Positions 17,824 to 25,732 of a DNA stretch of 64,000 bases are shown here, piece by piece. The stretch comes from an uncultured Acetatifactor sp. GTDB taxonomy: Bacteria; Bacillota; Clostridia; Lachnospirales; Lachnospiraceae. The notes under the pieces were generated by a model that was not told the origin of the DNA, ran no database searches, and saw nothing but the letters and a program-made list of their open reading frames with translations. Every line of letters starts with the position of its first letter. The stretch's first letter is position 1. The position numbers were made by a program, and so were the translations under genes. The stretch is from NCBI GenBank assembly GCA_934436435.1, contig CAKSAN010000012.1:1-64000 (forward strand). Reading direction: 5' to 3'.

Positions 17824-18185
17824 TCGTTGAGAAAAAGCCGGAGCGCAGGTCGATAACGGTAATGTATATTCTGGCATATCTGAATCGGTATGTCTATCCG
17901 CTGCTGATTTTGTTTGCCGGGCTGCTGACGGAACGGCTTCGGGACAGGACCACCATGCTGTTCGTTATGGCACTGGGGATATTGCTGGATGGCATTTATA
18001 ATCTGATCGGTTATCTGTGCCGTTGGAAGCATATTTACCTCTGCTATCAGAGCATGTGCCATACGAAGATGACACCCACACGGATCGAGTGGGACCGGAT
18101 GACGAAAAAAGATGCTTACGGTGTGCCGGTTGTCCTGATTATTGTGGGAATCGTGGGGATATTGGTGAGTATTTTTCTCAAGTAA
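17820..18185 (+). CDS. Small membrane protein of unknown function
   Basis: 121 residues if started at the GTG that overlaps the previous stop; an ATG at 17862 would give 107. Three to four hydrophobic stretches (VYPLLILFAGLL, LFVMALGILLDGIYNLIGYL, VPVVLIIVGIVGILVSIFL) make it an integral membrane protein. No family recognised. It ends the GNAT-GTPase-HD operon. Confidence 0.6.
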   Translation: MIVEKKPERRSITVMYILAYLNRYVYPLLILFAGLLTERLRDRTTMLFVMALGILLDGIYNLIGYLCRWKHIYLCYQSMCHTKMTPTRIEWDRMTKKDAYGVPVVLIIVGIVGILVSIFLK

Positions 18186-18240
18186 TGGGAATAAATACTG
18201 AATATGTGAAAAAAGTTGTGGAAAAGTCTGACAAGTATGC

Positions 18241-18264
18241 TATAATGAATGTAAGTGCTTACAT
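18241..18264 (+). promoter_or_regulatory. -10 box with cre-like palindrome before the SDR gene
   Basis: TATAAT at 18241-18246 is followed directly by ATGTAAGTGCTTACAT (18249-18264), arms of seven bases. The inner TGTAAGTGCTTACA differs by one central base from a palindromic catabolite-responsive element. A CcpA roadblock just after the promoter is plausible. Confidence 0.4.
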
Positions 18265-18360
18265 GAACTTGTATCATAAATGATGTCAATGACATATGTT
18301 TCGGGAAGGCATGGTATATTTTACAATGACAGATCGTCAGATCGGAAAGGGAGGTTATTT

Positions 18361-19161
18361 ATGGGATTTTTAACAGGAAAGACAGCGATCATCACCGGCG
18401 GAGGAAGAGCCGTATTAAGTAACGGAGAGTGTGGATCCATCGGTTACGGTATTGCAACCGCTTATGCAAAAGAAGGTGCCAATCTGGTGCTGACCGGTCG
18501 TAACGTGCAGAAGCTGACCGATGCAAAGGAAGAATTGGAGAAGAAGTACGGCATCAAGGTACTTCCCGTACAGGCGGATGTCAGCGCAGGGGCAGACAAT
18601 GAAGCAATCGTACAGAATGTGGTGAAGCAGGCGATGGATACTTTCGGCAGGATCGATGTTCTGATCAACAATGCCCAGGCTTCCGCCTCCGGCGTAACCA
18701 TCGCAGATCATACCACCGAGCAGTTTGACCTGGCTGTATATTCCGGTCTGTATGCTGCCTTCTACTATATGAAAGCCTGCTATCCTTATCTGAAGGAGAC
18801 TAAGGGATCCGTTATCAACTTCGCATCTGGCGCAGGTCTCTTTGGCAACTTCGGACAGTGTGCCTATGCGGCAGCCAAGGAAGGTATCCGCGGACTGACC
18901 AGAGTCGCAGCTACCGAGTGGGGCCCCGACGGCATCAATGTCAATGTTGTATGTCCTCTGGCATGGACCGCACAGCTGGAGAAATTCGAGCAGGCCTATC
19001 CCGATGCCTTCAAGGCAAATGTCAAGATGCCCCCCATGGGACATTACGGCGACGTGGAAAAGGAGATCGGCCGCGTCTGTGTACAGCTGGCTTCCCCCGA
19101 CTTCAAGTATATGAGCGGTGAGACCCTGACGCTGGAAGGAGCTATGGGACAGAGACCGTAA
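18361..19161 (+). CDS. Short-chain dehydrogenase/reductase (SDR)
   Basis: 266 residues. The cofactor loop begins TGGGRA but carries an insertion (VLSNGECGS) before the second glycine stretch IGYGIA. NNAQ replaces the usual NNAG, the active-site Ser lies in INFASGAG and the YxxxK pair is YAAAK. This is a classical SDR oxidoreductase; the final segment (YMSGETLTLEGAMGQ) is the usual SDR tail. The substrate is unknown. The start at 18361 has AAGGGAGG before it. Possible catabolite control is noted at 18249. Confidence 0.85.
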   Translation: MGFLTGKTAIITGGGRAVLSNGECGSIGYGIATAYAKEGANLVLTGRNVQKLTDAKEELEKKYGIKVLPVQADVSAGADNEAIVQNVVKQAMDTFGRIDVLINNAQASASGVTIADHTTEQFDLAVYSGLYAAFYYMKACYPYLKETKGSVINFASGAGLFGNFGQCAYAAAKEGIRGLTRVAATEWGPDGINVNVVCPLAWTAQLEKFEQAYPDAFKANVKMPPMGHYGDVEKEIGRVCVQLASPDFKYMSGETLTLEGAMGQRP

Positions 19162-19201
19162 GTGAGTAAAAGTTTTTAAATAGGACTTGAAAGAAAGATA
19201 T

Positions 19202-19308
19202 TATAATCGAGACATAAAGAGAAGCAACCGCCCACAAGTGGTTAGCCTCCCGGTGGTGATAATAAACCTACCTGTACTGGCCAAGTGACAAGGTAGGTTT
19301 ATTTATTT
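19202..19308 (+). ncRNA. Candidate antisense antitoxin RNA
   Basis: TATAAT (19202-19207) would start a transcript near 19215 that carries GAGAAGCAACCG (19219-19230) and GTTAGCCTCCCGG (19241-19253). It ends at a hairpin TAAACCTACCT / AGGTAGGTTTA followed by TTTATTTA (19263-19308). The same two boxes occur, inverted, at the 5' end of the convergent toxin message (19604-19615 and 19580-19592). The layout matches Fst/RNA II-type antitoxins. The -35 box is poor. Confidence 0.6.
19263..19308. terminator. Shared terminator of the toxin-antitoxin locus
   Basis: An 11-base stem TAAACCTACCT / AGGTAGGTTTA closed over a loop of about 17 bases, with AT-rich flanks on both sides. Placed where the two convergent transcripts meet. 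Confidence 0.65.
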
Positions 19309-19492
19309 ACGCGTATAATGAGTCAAAGTCCGAGCTTGCTCGAGACCTTGACGAATATCGCGATACTGTTGGGAACACGCAAGGCGTGTTTCCAACGGTT
19401 CGCTTGTTCGCCCTACTGTCTATGTAGGCAAGCAGCGCAATGAGAAATGTACCACCTAAAAATAACAGGTTTAATACTTCATACATATCCAT
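19307..19492 (-). CDS. Holin-like type I toxin peptide
   Basis: A 61-residue peptide from the ATG at 19492, with GGAGAAGG six bases before it. It begins MDMYEVLNLLFLGGTFLIALLA, one membrane helix of the kind found in Fst/TxpA/holin-like toxins, then a charged tail starting DSRANKR. The message would run from a promoter TTGAAA, 17 bases, TACACT on the minus strand (about 19648-19620) and contains the inverted boxes shared with the antisense RNA. Toxic action on the membrane is inferred from family resemblance. The tail past residue 32 is longer than in most such toxins. Confidence 0.6.
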   Translation of the reverse strand: MDMYEVLNLLFLGGTFLIALLAYIDSRANKRTVGNTPCVFPTVSRYSSRSRASSDFDSLYA

Positions 19493-19821
19493 TAGCACCT
19501 TCTCCGCTCCGCTTCGGTCCGCGCAAGGCCGAAGTCCCCCGGACTTCGTGCGCCCTCCCTTCTCAAATAGAGCTATAAGCCGGGAGGCTACCACCTTGCA
19601 ACACGGTTGCTTCTCAAAAAGTGTATCATGTGGGGTAGGGTGTTTCAATTCTTATATTTCGTATATAATTCCACAACAAAAAAGTGCACAATACCATATT
19701 TAGTAGTCAGAGGAATAAAGAGAAAGTTTTACGGACTATATGTAGCTAAAAAGAACTTTGAATTGAAACATGCTGAAAAGTTTTTTCTAAAGAAAGAATC
19801 GGATTTTGTTATTTAAAAACT

Positions 19822-19851
19822 GGGACATTTCCGTCCTCTCTTCCGTCTAAT
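19822..19851 (+). promoter_or_regulatory. Putative ECF-type autoregulated promoter
   Basis: GGGACAT, a 15-base spacer and CGTCTAAT; similar to the element before the first sigma gene (9298-9328). Confidence 0.45.
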
Positions 19852-19893
19852 AGTCATAAGACGTATACTTATGAGGAAGAAAGGACGAGGCAC

Positions 19894-20427
19894 ATGGGAG
19901 AGATAGAACAACTGGTGCGCAGGGCGAAGAAGCGGGATCCGGATGCTTTCACGGAGCTGATGCAGTTTCATGAGAGGGATATGTACCGGACGGCCAGCGC
20001 GATCCTGCCGCGGGATGCGGATATTGCGGATGCTATACAGGAGACGATTCTTACCTGTTGGGAGAAAATAGATACTTTACAGAAAAATCGGTATTTCAAG
20101 ACCTGGATGATCCGTATTCTGATTAATAAATGTAAGGATATTTTACGTTCCGGGAGGCGGTTGATTTGTGTGGAGGAATTGCCGGAGCAGGAAGCAGAGA
20201 GCACTGTGGAGGCGGAGGCCAATCTGGAATGGAAAGAAGCTCTGCGGGGACTGGATGAAAAATATCGTCTGATCGTGGTGCTGTTCTATGCGGAAGGACT
20301 GCGGACGGCAGAAATCGGAAGATTGCTGCAACTGCCGGACAGTACGGTGCGCACGAGGCTTGCCAGAGGGCGGGAGCAGTTGGCAAAGTATTATGCGGAG
20401 ACAGAGGAAGGAGGCGGAAGAAAATGA
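19894..20427 (+). CDS. ECF (sigma-70 family) RNA polymerase sigma factor
   Basis: 177 residues, with region 2 at about 10-80 (LPRDADIADAIQETILTCWEK, TWMIRILINKCKDIL) and region 4 at about 110-165 (LDEKYRLIVVLFYAEGLRTAEIG, LPDSTVRTRLARGREQL). It is a paralogue of the sigma factor at 9387 with the same size and layout. Its last bases (ATGA) are the start of the next gene, the putative anti-sigma factor. Confidence 0.9.
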   Translation: MGEIEQLVRRAKKRDPDAFTELMQFHERDMYRTASAILPRDADIADAIQETILTCWEKIDTLQKNRYFKTWMIRILINKCKDILRSGRRLICVEELPEQEAESTVEAEANLEWKEALRGLDEKYRLIVVLFYAEGLRTAEIGRLLQLPDSTVRTRLARGREQLAKYYAETEEGGGRK

Positions 20428-21584
20428 GACAGACACCGGCAAAGTGGAGAGCACAGGCAGTGAGCAGAAGAACAGCACAAAAAATGGAAGAAACAGAAAT
20501 ACGCAGACGGGTGGATGAAATAGAAATAGAACTTCCGCAGATCGTACAAGAGCGGGCGGATGCAGCCTATGCACAGATCAGGAAGCAGGCAGCGCGGAAG
20601 AAATATCTGACTGCCAGTGCCAACGGGAACGGATGCCGACAGGGGCAGGCTGCCGGAAAACTTTTGGACAGAAGAAGCAGGAAAATCGGGCAGACCACGG
20701 GAAAGAGATTCCCCCGGGCAGCAGGCATCCTGTTAGCTGTGGTGATACTTTCCGTCACAGCAGTATCCGCCACCGCCGCCGGAATCATGGGATATCGCCG
20801 CTATCTGGCAGAGCGAATGACGGATATCGGAGCGGAAGAATTGGGACACCTTGAGATGGTGGCAGGACAAGGCAATGTTCAGGCAGAATTTAACAGAGAA
20901 CTGACAGCCAGAGAACAGAGTGTCTATGAGCAGCTGACCCGGGAATATGAGGAAAACGGCAAATATCCCACGGGGCAGATCCGGGAACTGACCGAAGACG
21001 AGAATTATTTCGGCAGCGGCGTGGCTGTCCGGAGCACCCCCGGGAAAGAATACGGCTGTCTCATCTATCTGCCGAATACCACTGTTACCGAAGAGGAATG
21101 GCTGGAAGTCATCGAATATGTGCACAAACTGGATTACAGTATGCAGGAAAAAATATGGCAGCAGAAATATTCCGAGAGCTCCTATTTTGACCGCTACGAA
21201 CAGATGTCGGATGCAGAGATCGATGAACTGTATGCAAGGCTTTCCTCCGCACCGGTGGATGTCTGGGGGAGAGACAGCCGTGACCTGACAGCGGAGGAAC
21301 AGATCCGTTATGAAAAGTGGACGGAAAAATATGAAGGGGAAAATGTTTATACGGACACACCCCTTACCGTGATTACTTATCCGGAGGAATACGACGGACA
21401 GGGACTCGCCTACTGTATTGCAGACGCACAGTTTTACTACCCGGAACGGGCGCTGACGGATGAGGAACTGTTGCAGCTGATTGATCTGGAACACAAGGAT
21501 CTTTATATCTACGAGCGGATCCAGAGGGAAATCGATCGGGGAGAACGTACAGGCTGGCCGGAAATATATGACATCCAGCGGTAG
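20424..21584 (+). CDS. Putative membrane anti-sigma factor
   Basis: 386 residues. A long cytoplasmic part (1-95, basic and helical) precedes a single membrane helix at about 97-118 (AAGILLAVVILSVTAVSATAAGI) and an outer part of about 265 residues. The outer part has repeated short helices with E/D-E-L motifs (AEELGHLEM, TDEELLQLIDLE, SDAEIDELYARL) and tyrosine-rich strands, but no known domain. Position and four-base overlap with the sigma gene make it the likely cognate regulator. It does not show the DUF4179 features of the first operon. Confidence 0.65.
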   Translation: MRQTPAKWRAQAVSRRTAQKMEETEIRRRVDEIEIELPQIVQERADAAYAQIRKQAARKKYLTASANGNGCRQGQAAGKLLDRRSRKIGQTTGKRFPRAAGILLAVVILSVTAVSATAAGIMGYRRYLAERMTDIGAEELGHLEMVAGQGNVQAEFNRELTAREQSVYEQLTREYEENGKYPTGQIRELTEDENYFGSGVAVRSTPGKEYGCLIYLPNTTVTEEEWLEVIEYVHKLDYSMQEKIWQQKYSESSYFDRYEQMSDAEIDELYARLSSAPVDVWGRDSRDLTAEEQIRYEKWTEKYEGENVYTDTPLTVITYPEEYDGQGLAYCIADAQFYYPERALTDEELLQLIDLEHKDLYIYERIQREIDRGERTGWPEIYDIQR

Positions 21585-21645
21585 CTCTTACAGTGATAAC
21601 CATGAAACAGCGGAAAAAGGAAAAAGAAAAGCCCGCAGTAGATAC

Positions 21646-21702
21646 TTGACAATAGAGACCACATGCTGTAGTCTGTAATTAGACCACAACATGTGGTCTC
21701 TA
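21646..21702 (+). promoter_or_regulatory. Promoter with BlaI-type operator
   Basis: TTGACA (21646-21651), a 17-base spacer and TAGTCT. A perfect 13-bp inverted repeat TAGAGACCACATG / CATGTGGTCTCTA (21653-21665 and 21690-21702) frames the -10 region, with a partial inner dyad (TAGTCTGTAATTAGACCA). Expected target of the BlaI-like repressor encoded just downstream. Confidence 0.65.
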
Positions 21703-21778
21703 TACTTTTGCAAAAGTAAACCAGAAAAATTAAAAAGAAATCTATGTCATCAGGAAAACAGTAACAGGAGGAAACAAC

Positions 21779-22147
21779 ATGGCAGAAATTCAGTTGGGTG
21801 TGGTCGAGGCACGATATGCGGATATGATCTGGGAGCACGAACCGGTGTCTTCTTCGGAACTGGTAAAGCTGACGGAGGAAGCATTTCACTGGAAGCGCAC
21901 CACGGCGCATAATGTACTGCGCAGACTGTGTGACAAGGGTCTGTTTCGCAATGACAACGGGACGGTGACTTCCCTGATCTCCAGAGAAGAGTTCTATGCG
22001 ATGCAGAGCAGACAGTTTGTGGAGGATACCTTTGAAGGGTCTCTGCCTGCGTTTCTTGCGGCCTTTACAAAAGATCGGGCGCTGACTGCAGAGGAGGCGG
22101 CGAAGATCCGCAAGATGATCGATGAAGCGGAAGGGGGAGCGCAATGA
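21779..22147 (+). CDS. BlaI/MecI/CopY family repressor
   Basis: 122 residues, the family's normal size. The N-terminal winged helix reads ADMIWEHEPVSSSELVKLTEE then 'WKRTTAHNVLRRLCDKGLFR', and the C-terminal dimerisation helices include LPAFLAAFTKDRALTAEEA. These repressors are inactivated by proteolysis started by a BlaR1-type partner, encoded next (four-base overlap). No beta-lactamase gene is in the window, so the controlled target may be this operon itself and unlinked genes. Confidence 0.9.
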   Translation: MAEIQLGVVEARYADMIWEHEPVSSSELVKLTEEAFHWKRTTAHNVLRRLCDKGLFRNDNGTVTSLISREEFYAMQSRQFVEDTFEGSLPAFLAAFTKDRALTAEEAAKIRKMIDEAEGGAQ

Positions 22148-23823
22148 ACCGTATTTTTTCAATATTGCTTACGATGAGCATTGGCGCGGCATGGCTGATC
22201 CTGATCGTAATATTGCTCCGACTTCTGTTAAAACAGGCACCGAAATGGGTGAACTGTGTGCTTTGGGGATTTGTGGGTCTGCGTCTGGTATGTCCTTTTG
22301 TGCCGGAGAGCCGGTTCAGCCTGATGCCGGGAGCCTTCCGGATGCAGAACCGCTATGGAAGTGCGGCGGATCTGACGCTTGCGCAGACACCGGTCAGTGG
22401 CGGGAAGCTGTCACAGACTGTGGTGGATGGTGCCGGGGCAGCAGGACTGACAGGAATCCAGACAGGTGCCGGGACAGTGACAACAGGCTTTCGGGGAGAA
22501 TGGATCCAACAGATCCTGTCCGTGGGAAGCATTCTCTGGCTGATCGGTGTGATCGTGCTGCTTGGCTATGCCGTATACAGTTATCTGCGGGTACGAAGAC
22601 AGGTAAGTGAGGCAGTCTGGCTGCGGGAGAACTTTTGGGTATGCGACCAGGTGAAGTCTCCATTTATTCTGGGATTGTTAAGACCTAAGATCTATCTGTC
22701 CTCCAGCATGGAGGAAGCACAGCTTTCCTATGTCATCGCTCATGAACAGGCACATCTGCGCCGGGGTGACCAGTGGTGGAAACCCCTTGGGTTTGTGCTC
22801 CTTATGATCCACTGGTACAATCCGTTTGTCTGGGTGGCGTACATCCTGTTCTGCCGGGATCTGGAACTGGCCTGCGATGAGAGTGCGGTGAAGGATCTTA
22901 CGTTGGAACAACGCAAGAACTATTCCTATGCACTGCTTTCCTGTAGTATGCAAAGGCGGCTGGTGACAGTATGCCCGCTGGCCTTTGGGGAAGTAGGGGT
23001 GAAAAAGAGAGTGAAAGAAGTATTGAATTATAAGAAACCGTCCTTTTGGATCCTGCTGGCGGCAGTGGCAGCCTGTGTGATCGTGGCAGTATGTTTTCTG
23101 ACGGATCCGAAAGAAGGAACGACAGTTGTTTTGACCAATGAAGCGGGGAACAGCGAAGCCGGTGAGGAGGTCGATAGTGCGGTAGCTGCCGGGCAGGAGA
23201 AGGAATTGATGGCCGCGGAGGAGGCAAAACAGCAGGAGGCACTTGCAGCATTGCAGGCAGAGCAGGAGGCGATTGACGCAAAGCAGGCAGAACTGACTGC
23301 CGCGGAACAGGAGAAGGTGGCTGCCGCAAAGCAGGAGAATACCGCCTGGATCTATCTGGAGAACAGTTCCTATGTTGGTTATTTTGCCGCAAAAGGGTAT
23401 GTGGCGTATGCACAGACGGTAATGGACGGGACATTCATTTTCCTGGTATCGGATGGATCCTATCAGGATGGAGACCATACCTATGCAATGTCCTGTGATG
23501 TCTACCGTGTGGGAGAGGATGCAGCACCGTTTCAGATCGGCTCCCTGGAGAGTGGCGGAACGGCATATCCGCTCGCCATCGGAGCAGATGGGTTCTATGT
23601 GACCTCGGGGCACAGTATTGAAGTGTATGCGATCGATGCTGCCAGCGGAAAACTGGGACTTTCCCGTTCTAACACGGAAGTCTATGATGAGAACGGCAAT
23701 GCAACCTATTACCGTCTGGACAGCCGGGGACAGAGCGTGGAAAGTACCGAGGAGGAGTACCTGGAGGCCTGGGACCGATATGATGAGGAGGCGTCACCGA
23801 TAGAATTTACTGTACAGAAATAG
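22144..23823 (+). CDS. M56 family (BlaR1-like) membrane metallopeptidase with unknown sensor domain
   Basis: 559 residues. Two N-terminal helices, a third near 125-145, then the M56 protease core with zinc motif HEQAHLRRGD (HExxH) followed by 'WYNPFVWVAYILFCRDLELACDESAV'. Another helix lies near 300-320. An alanine/glutamate/glutamine-rich coiled coil (about 350-400) leads to an outer domain (about 400-559) with beta-rich sequence, not the penicillin-binding domain of BlaR1. It is expected to sense something other than a beta-lactam and cleave the BlaI-like repressor. The ATG overlaps the repressor's stop. Confidence 0.85.
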   Translation: MNRIFSILLTMSIGAAWLILIVILLRLLLKQAPKWVNCVLWGFVGLRLVCPFVPESRFSLMPGAFRMQNRYGSAADLTLAQTPVSGGKLSQTVVDGAGAAGLTGIQTGAGTVTTGFRGEWIQQILSVGSILWLIGVIVLLGYAVYSYLRVRRQVSEAVWLRENFWVCDQVKSPFILGLLRPKIYLSSSMEEAQLSYVIAHEQAHLRRGDQWWKPLGFVLLMIHWYNPFVWVAYILFCRDLELACDESAVKDLTLEQRKNYSYALLSCSMQRRLVTVCPLAFGEVGVKKRVKEVLNYKKPSFWILLAAVAACVIVAVCFLTDPKEGTTVVLTNEAGNSEAGEEVDSAVAAGQEKELMAAEEAKQQEALAALQAEQEAIDAKQAELTAAEQEKVAAAKQENTAWIYLENSSYVGYFAAKGYVAYAQTVMDGTFIFLVSDGSYQDGDHTYAMSCDVYRVGEDAAPFQIGSLESGGTAYPLAIGADGFYVTSGHSIEVYAIDAASGKLGLSRSNTEVYDENGNATYYRLDSRGQSVESTEEEYLEAWDRYDEEASPIEFTVQK

Positions 23824-23850
23824 GAAAAGCGAATACAAGCAATAATTAAG

Positions 23851-23880
23851 TTGACAAACAGAACAAGCGTTCTATATAAT
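23851..23880 (+). promoter_or_regulatory. Promoter with a LexA-box-like dyad
   Basis: TTGACA (23851-23856), an 18-base spacer and TATAAT (23875-23880). The spacer holds AGAACAAGCGTTCT, which fits the Gram-positive SOS box GAAC-N4-GTTC. It is upstream of the first ABC exporter pair. Confidence 0.5.
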
Positions 23881-23909
23881 GTATTTGGGCGTTAGCCTTA
23901 AGGTGCTGC

Positions 23910-23941
23910 TTCACATTGACGTGAATGGCGGTTCACTTTTT
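23910..23941 (+). promoter_or_regulatory. Possible attenuator hairpins in the ABC leader
   Basis: TTCAC (23910), GTGAA (23921) and TTCAC (23932) can pair in two exclusive ways; the second pairing is followed by five T. Stems are only five to six pairs, so this is a weak candidate. The leader before the start codon is about 110 bases and holds no other feature I recognise. Confidence 0.25.
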
Positions 23942-24001
23942 GCGGTAATTTATAATAAAATTGATTTATAAAATTACGAACAAAAGATACCGGGGGGACA
24001 T

Positions 24002-25732
24002 ATGAAGAACAGGAAGGTATTCGCAGGCTGTATGATACGACACGGCGGGCTGCTTCTGGCAGAGGCAATTCTGGCATTGGCCGTCAGCGTGATTCTTGTA
24101 CAGGGAAATAAAATCATCAGCGACGTGATTGATGAAATGCTGTCAGGCAGGCAAGTCCTGTTTGGCAGCTTTCTGCTGCAATTTTTGACCTATACGTTGG
24201 TGGGCACCATTGCCGCCTTTTTGCAGAGTGCGGCAGCCAGCCGGTATGCGGTGGCGGTTTGCACGGAATACCGTGATCTGGTGGCGGAGAAGCTGTACCG
24301 GACGGAGTATAAATATTTTGATGCGAACTATTCCGCCACACTGCTCAATAAAGTCATCGGAGACCTGGGGGAGATCGCCAGCTTCTTAGAGACGGTGCTG
24401 CCGGATATGATCGCCAGCCTCATCGGCATTTTTACCTATGCAGTCTACATCGGGGAGACGAATCTGGGACTGCTTGTGGTCATTCTGATCACATATCCCC
24501 TGATCTTCTGGATCGCGGGGAAGCTGGTAAAACGGATCCGCGGTTTGCAGGCAAACTTCCGGCAGAAAACAGACGTAATGGCGCAGATCGCACAGGATGC
24601 CGTCAGCGGTATTCTGGTACTGCGTTCCTTTGGCATCGAAGAGGTCTTCCGGAAAAAGATGCACCGGGCTTCGGTGGAACTGGTGGAGAACGAAGAGAAG
24701 CGCACCCAGATCACCAACACGGCCATCGTTGTGAGAAAGCTGATCCAGTGGCTTCCCAACATTATCAGTGCTGTTTATGCCGTGTGGCTGGTCAGCCGCG
24801 GAGAGGTCAGTCTGGGCGGACTGGTGGGATTTATCCTGATCCTGAGCAAGTTCGTGGATGCCTATACCGGACTGCCCTTTGCCATGGTGGATGCGTCCAC
24901 CGGAATGGTCAGTGTTGACCGTGTGGAGAAAATTCTGTCTGCGGAGGAAGAACCTTCCGGGAAAGGATGCGCAGATGCAGAGACCCGGGCGGCAGAGAAC
25001 GTGATCGCATTTGAAAAGGTGGATTTTTCCTATCAGGAAAACGTACCGGTATTGCAGGAACTTACTTTTTCCGTGAAAAAGGGAGAAAACATAGCGTTTG
25101 TGGGAGAGTCCGGCGGCGGAAAGAGCACGATCTTCCGCATCCTCTGCGGCTTTTATGAAAAGACGGGAGGGGAATACCGTATTTTCGACAGACGGATCGA
25201 GGAATGGAACAGGGAAGCCCTGCGGGAGCAGATCGCGCTGGTGTCCCAGAATGTATTTCTGTTCCCCACGACTATTGAGGGGAACATTGCCTACAGTAAG
25301 CCGGGAGCCACCGGAGAAGAGATTGTGGAAGCCTGCAAAAAGGCGCAGATCCATGATTTCATACAGACATTGCCCGAGGGCTATCAGACGATGGTGGGAG
25401 AACGGGGAGCCATTCTCTCCGGAGGACAGAAACAGCGGCTGGCCATTGCCAGAGCGATTCTGAAGGATGCTCCGGTGCTTTTGTTGGATGAGCCGACTTC
25501 CGCTTTGGATGTGGAGACGGAGAGCGGGATCCAGGAGGCTATCCGCTCCGTGATGGCAGGGAGAACCTGTATTACCATTGCCCACCGACTGTCCACCATA
25601 CAGAATGCGGACCGGATCTATGTGCTGAAACAGGGACGGATCACGGAATGCGGCACCCATGCGGAACTGTTGAAACAGGGCGGAGTCTATGCGGCAATGT
25701 ACGGAGAGGAGGCAGACCATGGAAAATTATAA
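24002..25732 (+). CDS. ABC exporter, fused membrane and ATPase domains (pair 1, first gene)
   Basis: 576 residues. Six membrane helices cover about 10-310; the ATPase follows with Walker A GESGGGKST, signature LSGGQKQR, Walker B VLLLDEPTSALD and switch histidine in IAHRLST. It is a type IV (MsbA-like) half-exporter, likely to work as a heterodimer with the next gene, whose start overlaps its end by 14 bases. The substrate is unknown; lipid, peptide or drug export are all possible. The promoter at 23851 carries an SOS-box-like site. Confidence 0.9.
   Translation: MKNRKVFAGCMIRHGGLLLAEAILALAVSVILVQGNKIISDVIDEMLSGRQVLFGSFLLQFLTYTLVGTIAAFLQSAAASRYAVAVCTEYRDLVAEKLYRTEYKYFDANYSATLLNKVIGDLGEIASFLETVLPDMIASLIGIFTYAVYIGETNLGLLVVILITYPLIFWIAGKLVKRIRGLQANFRQKTDVMAQIAQDAVSGILVLRSFGIEEVFRKKMHRASVELVENEEKRTQITNTAIVVRKLIQWLPNIISAVYAVWLVSRGEVSLGGLVGFILILSKFVDAYTGLPFAMVDASTGMVSVDRVEKILSAEEEPSGKGCADAETRAAENVIAFEKVDFSYQENVPVLQELTFSVKKGENIAFVGESGGGKSTIFRILCGFYEKTGGEYRIFDRRIEEWNREALREQIALVSQNVFLFPTTIEGNIAYSKPGATGEEIVEACKKAQIHDFIQTLPEGYQTMVGERGAILSGGQKQRLAIARAILKDAPVLLLDEPTSALDVETESGIQEAIRSVMAGRTCITIAHRLSTIQNADRIYVLKQGRITECGTHAELLKQGGVYAAMYGEEADHGKL

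Noticed and set aside
19607..19816. Plus-strand open frame of 69 residues beside the toxin locus
   Set aside because: No ribosome site, no recognisable sequence, and it covers the promoter region of the toxin message.
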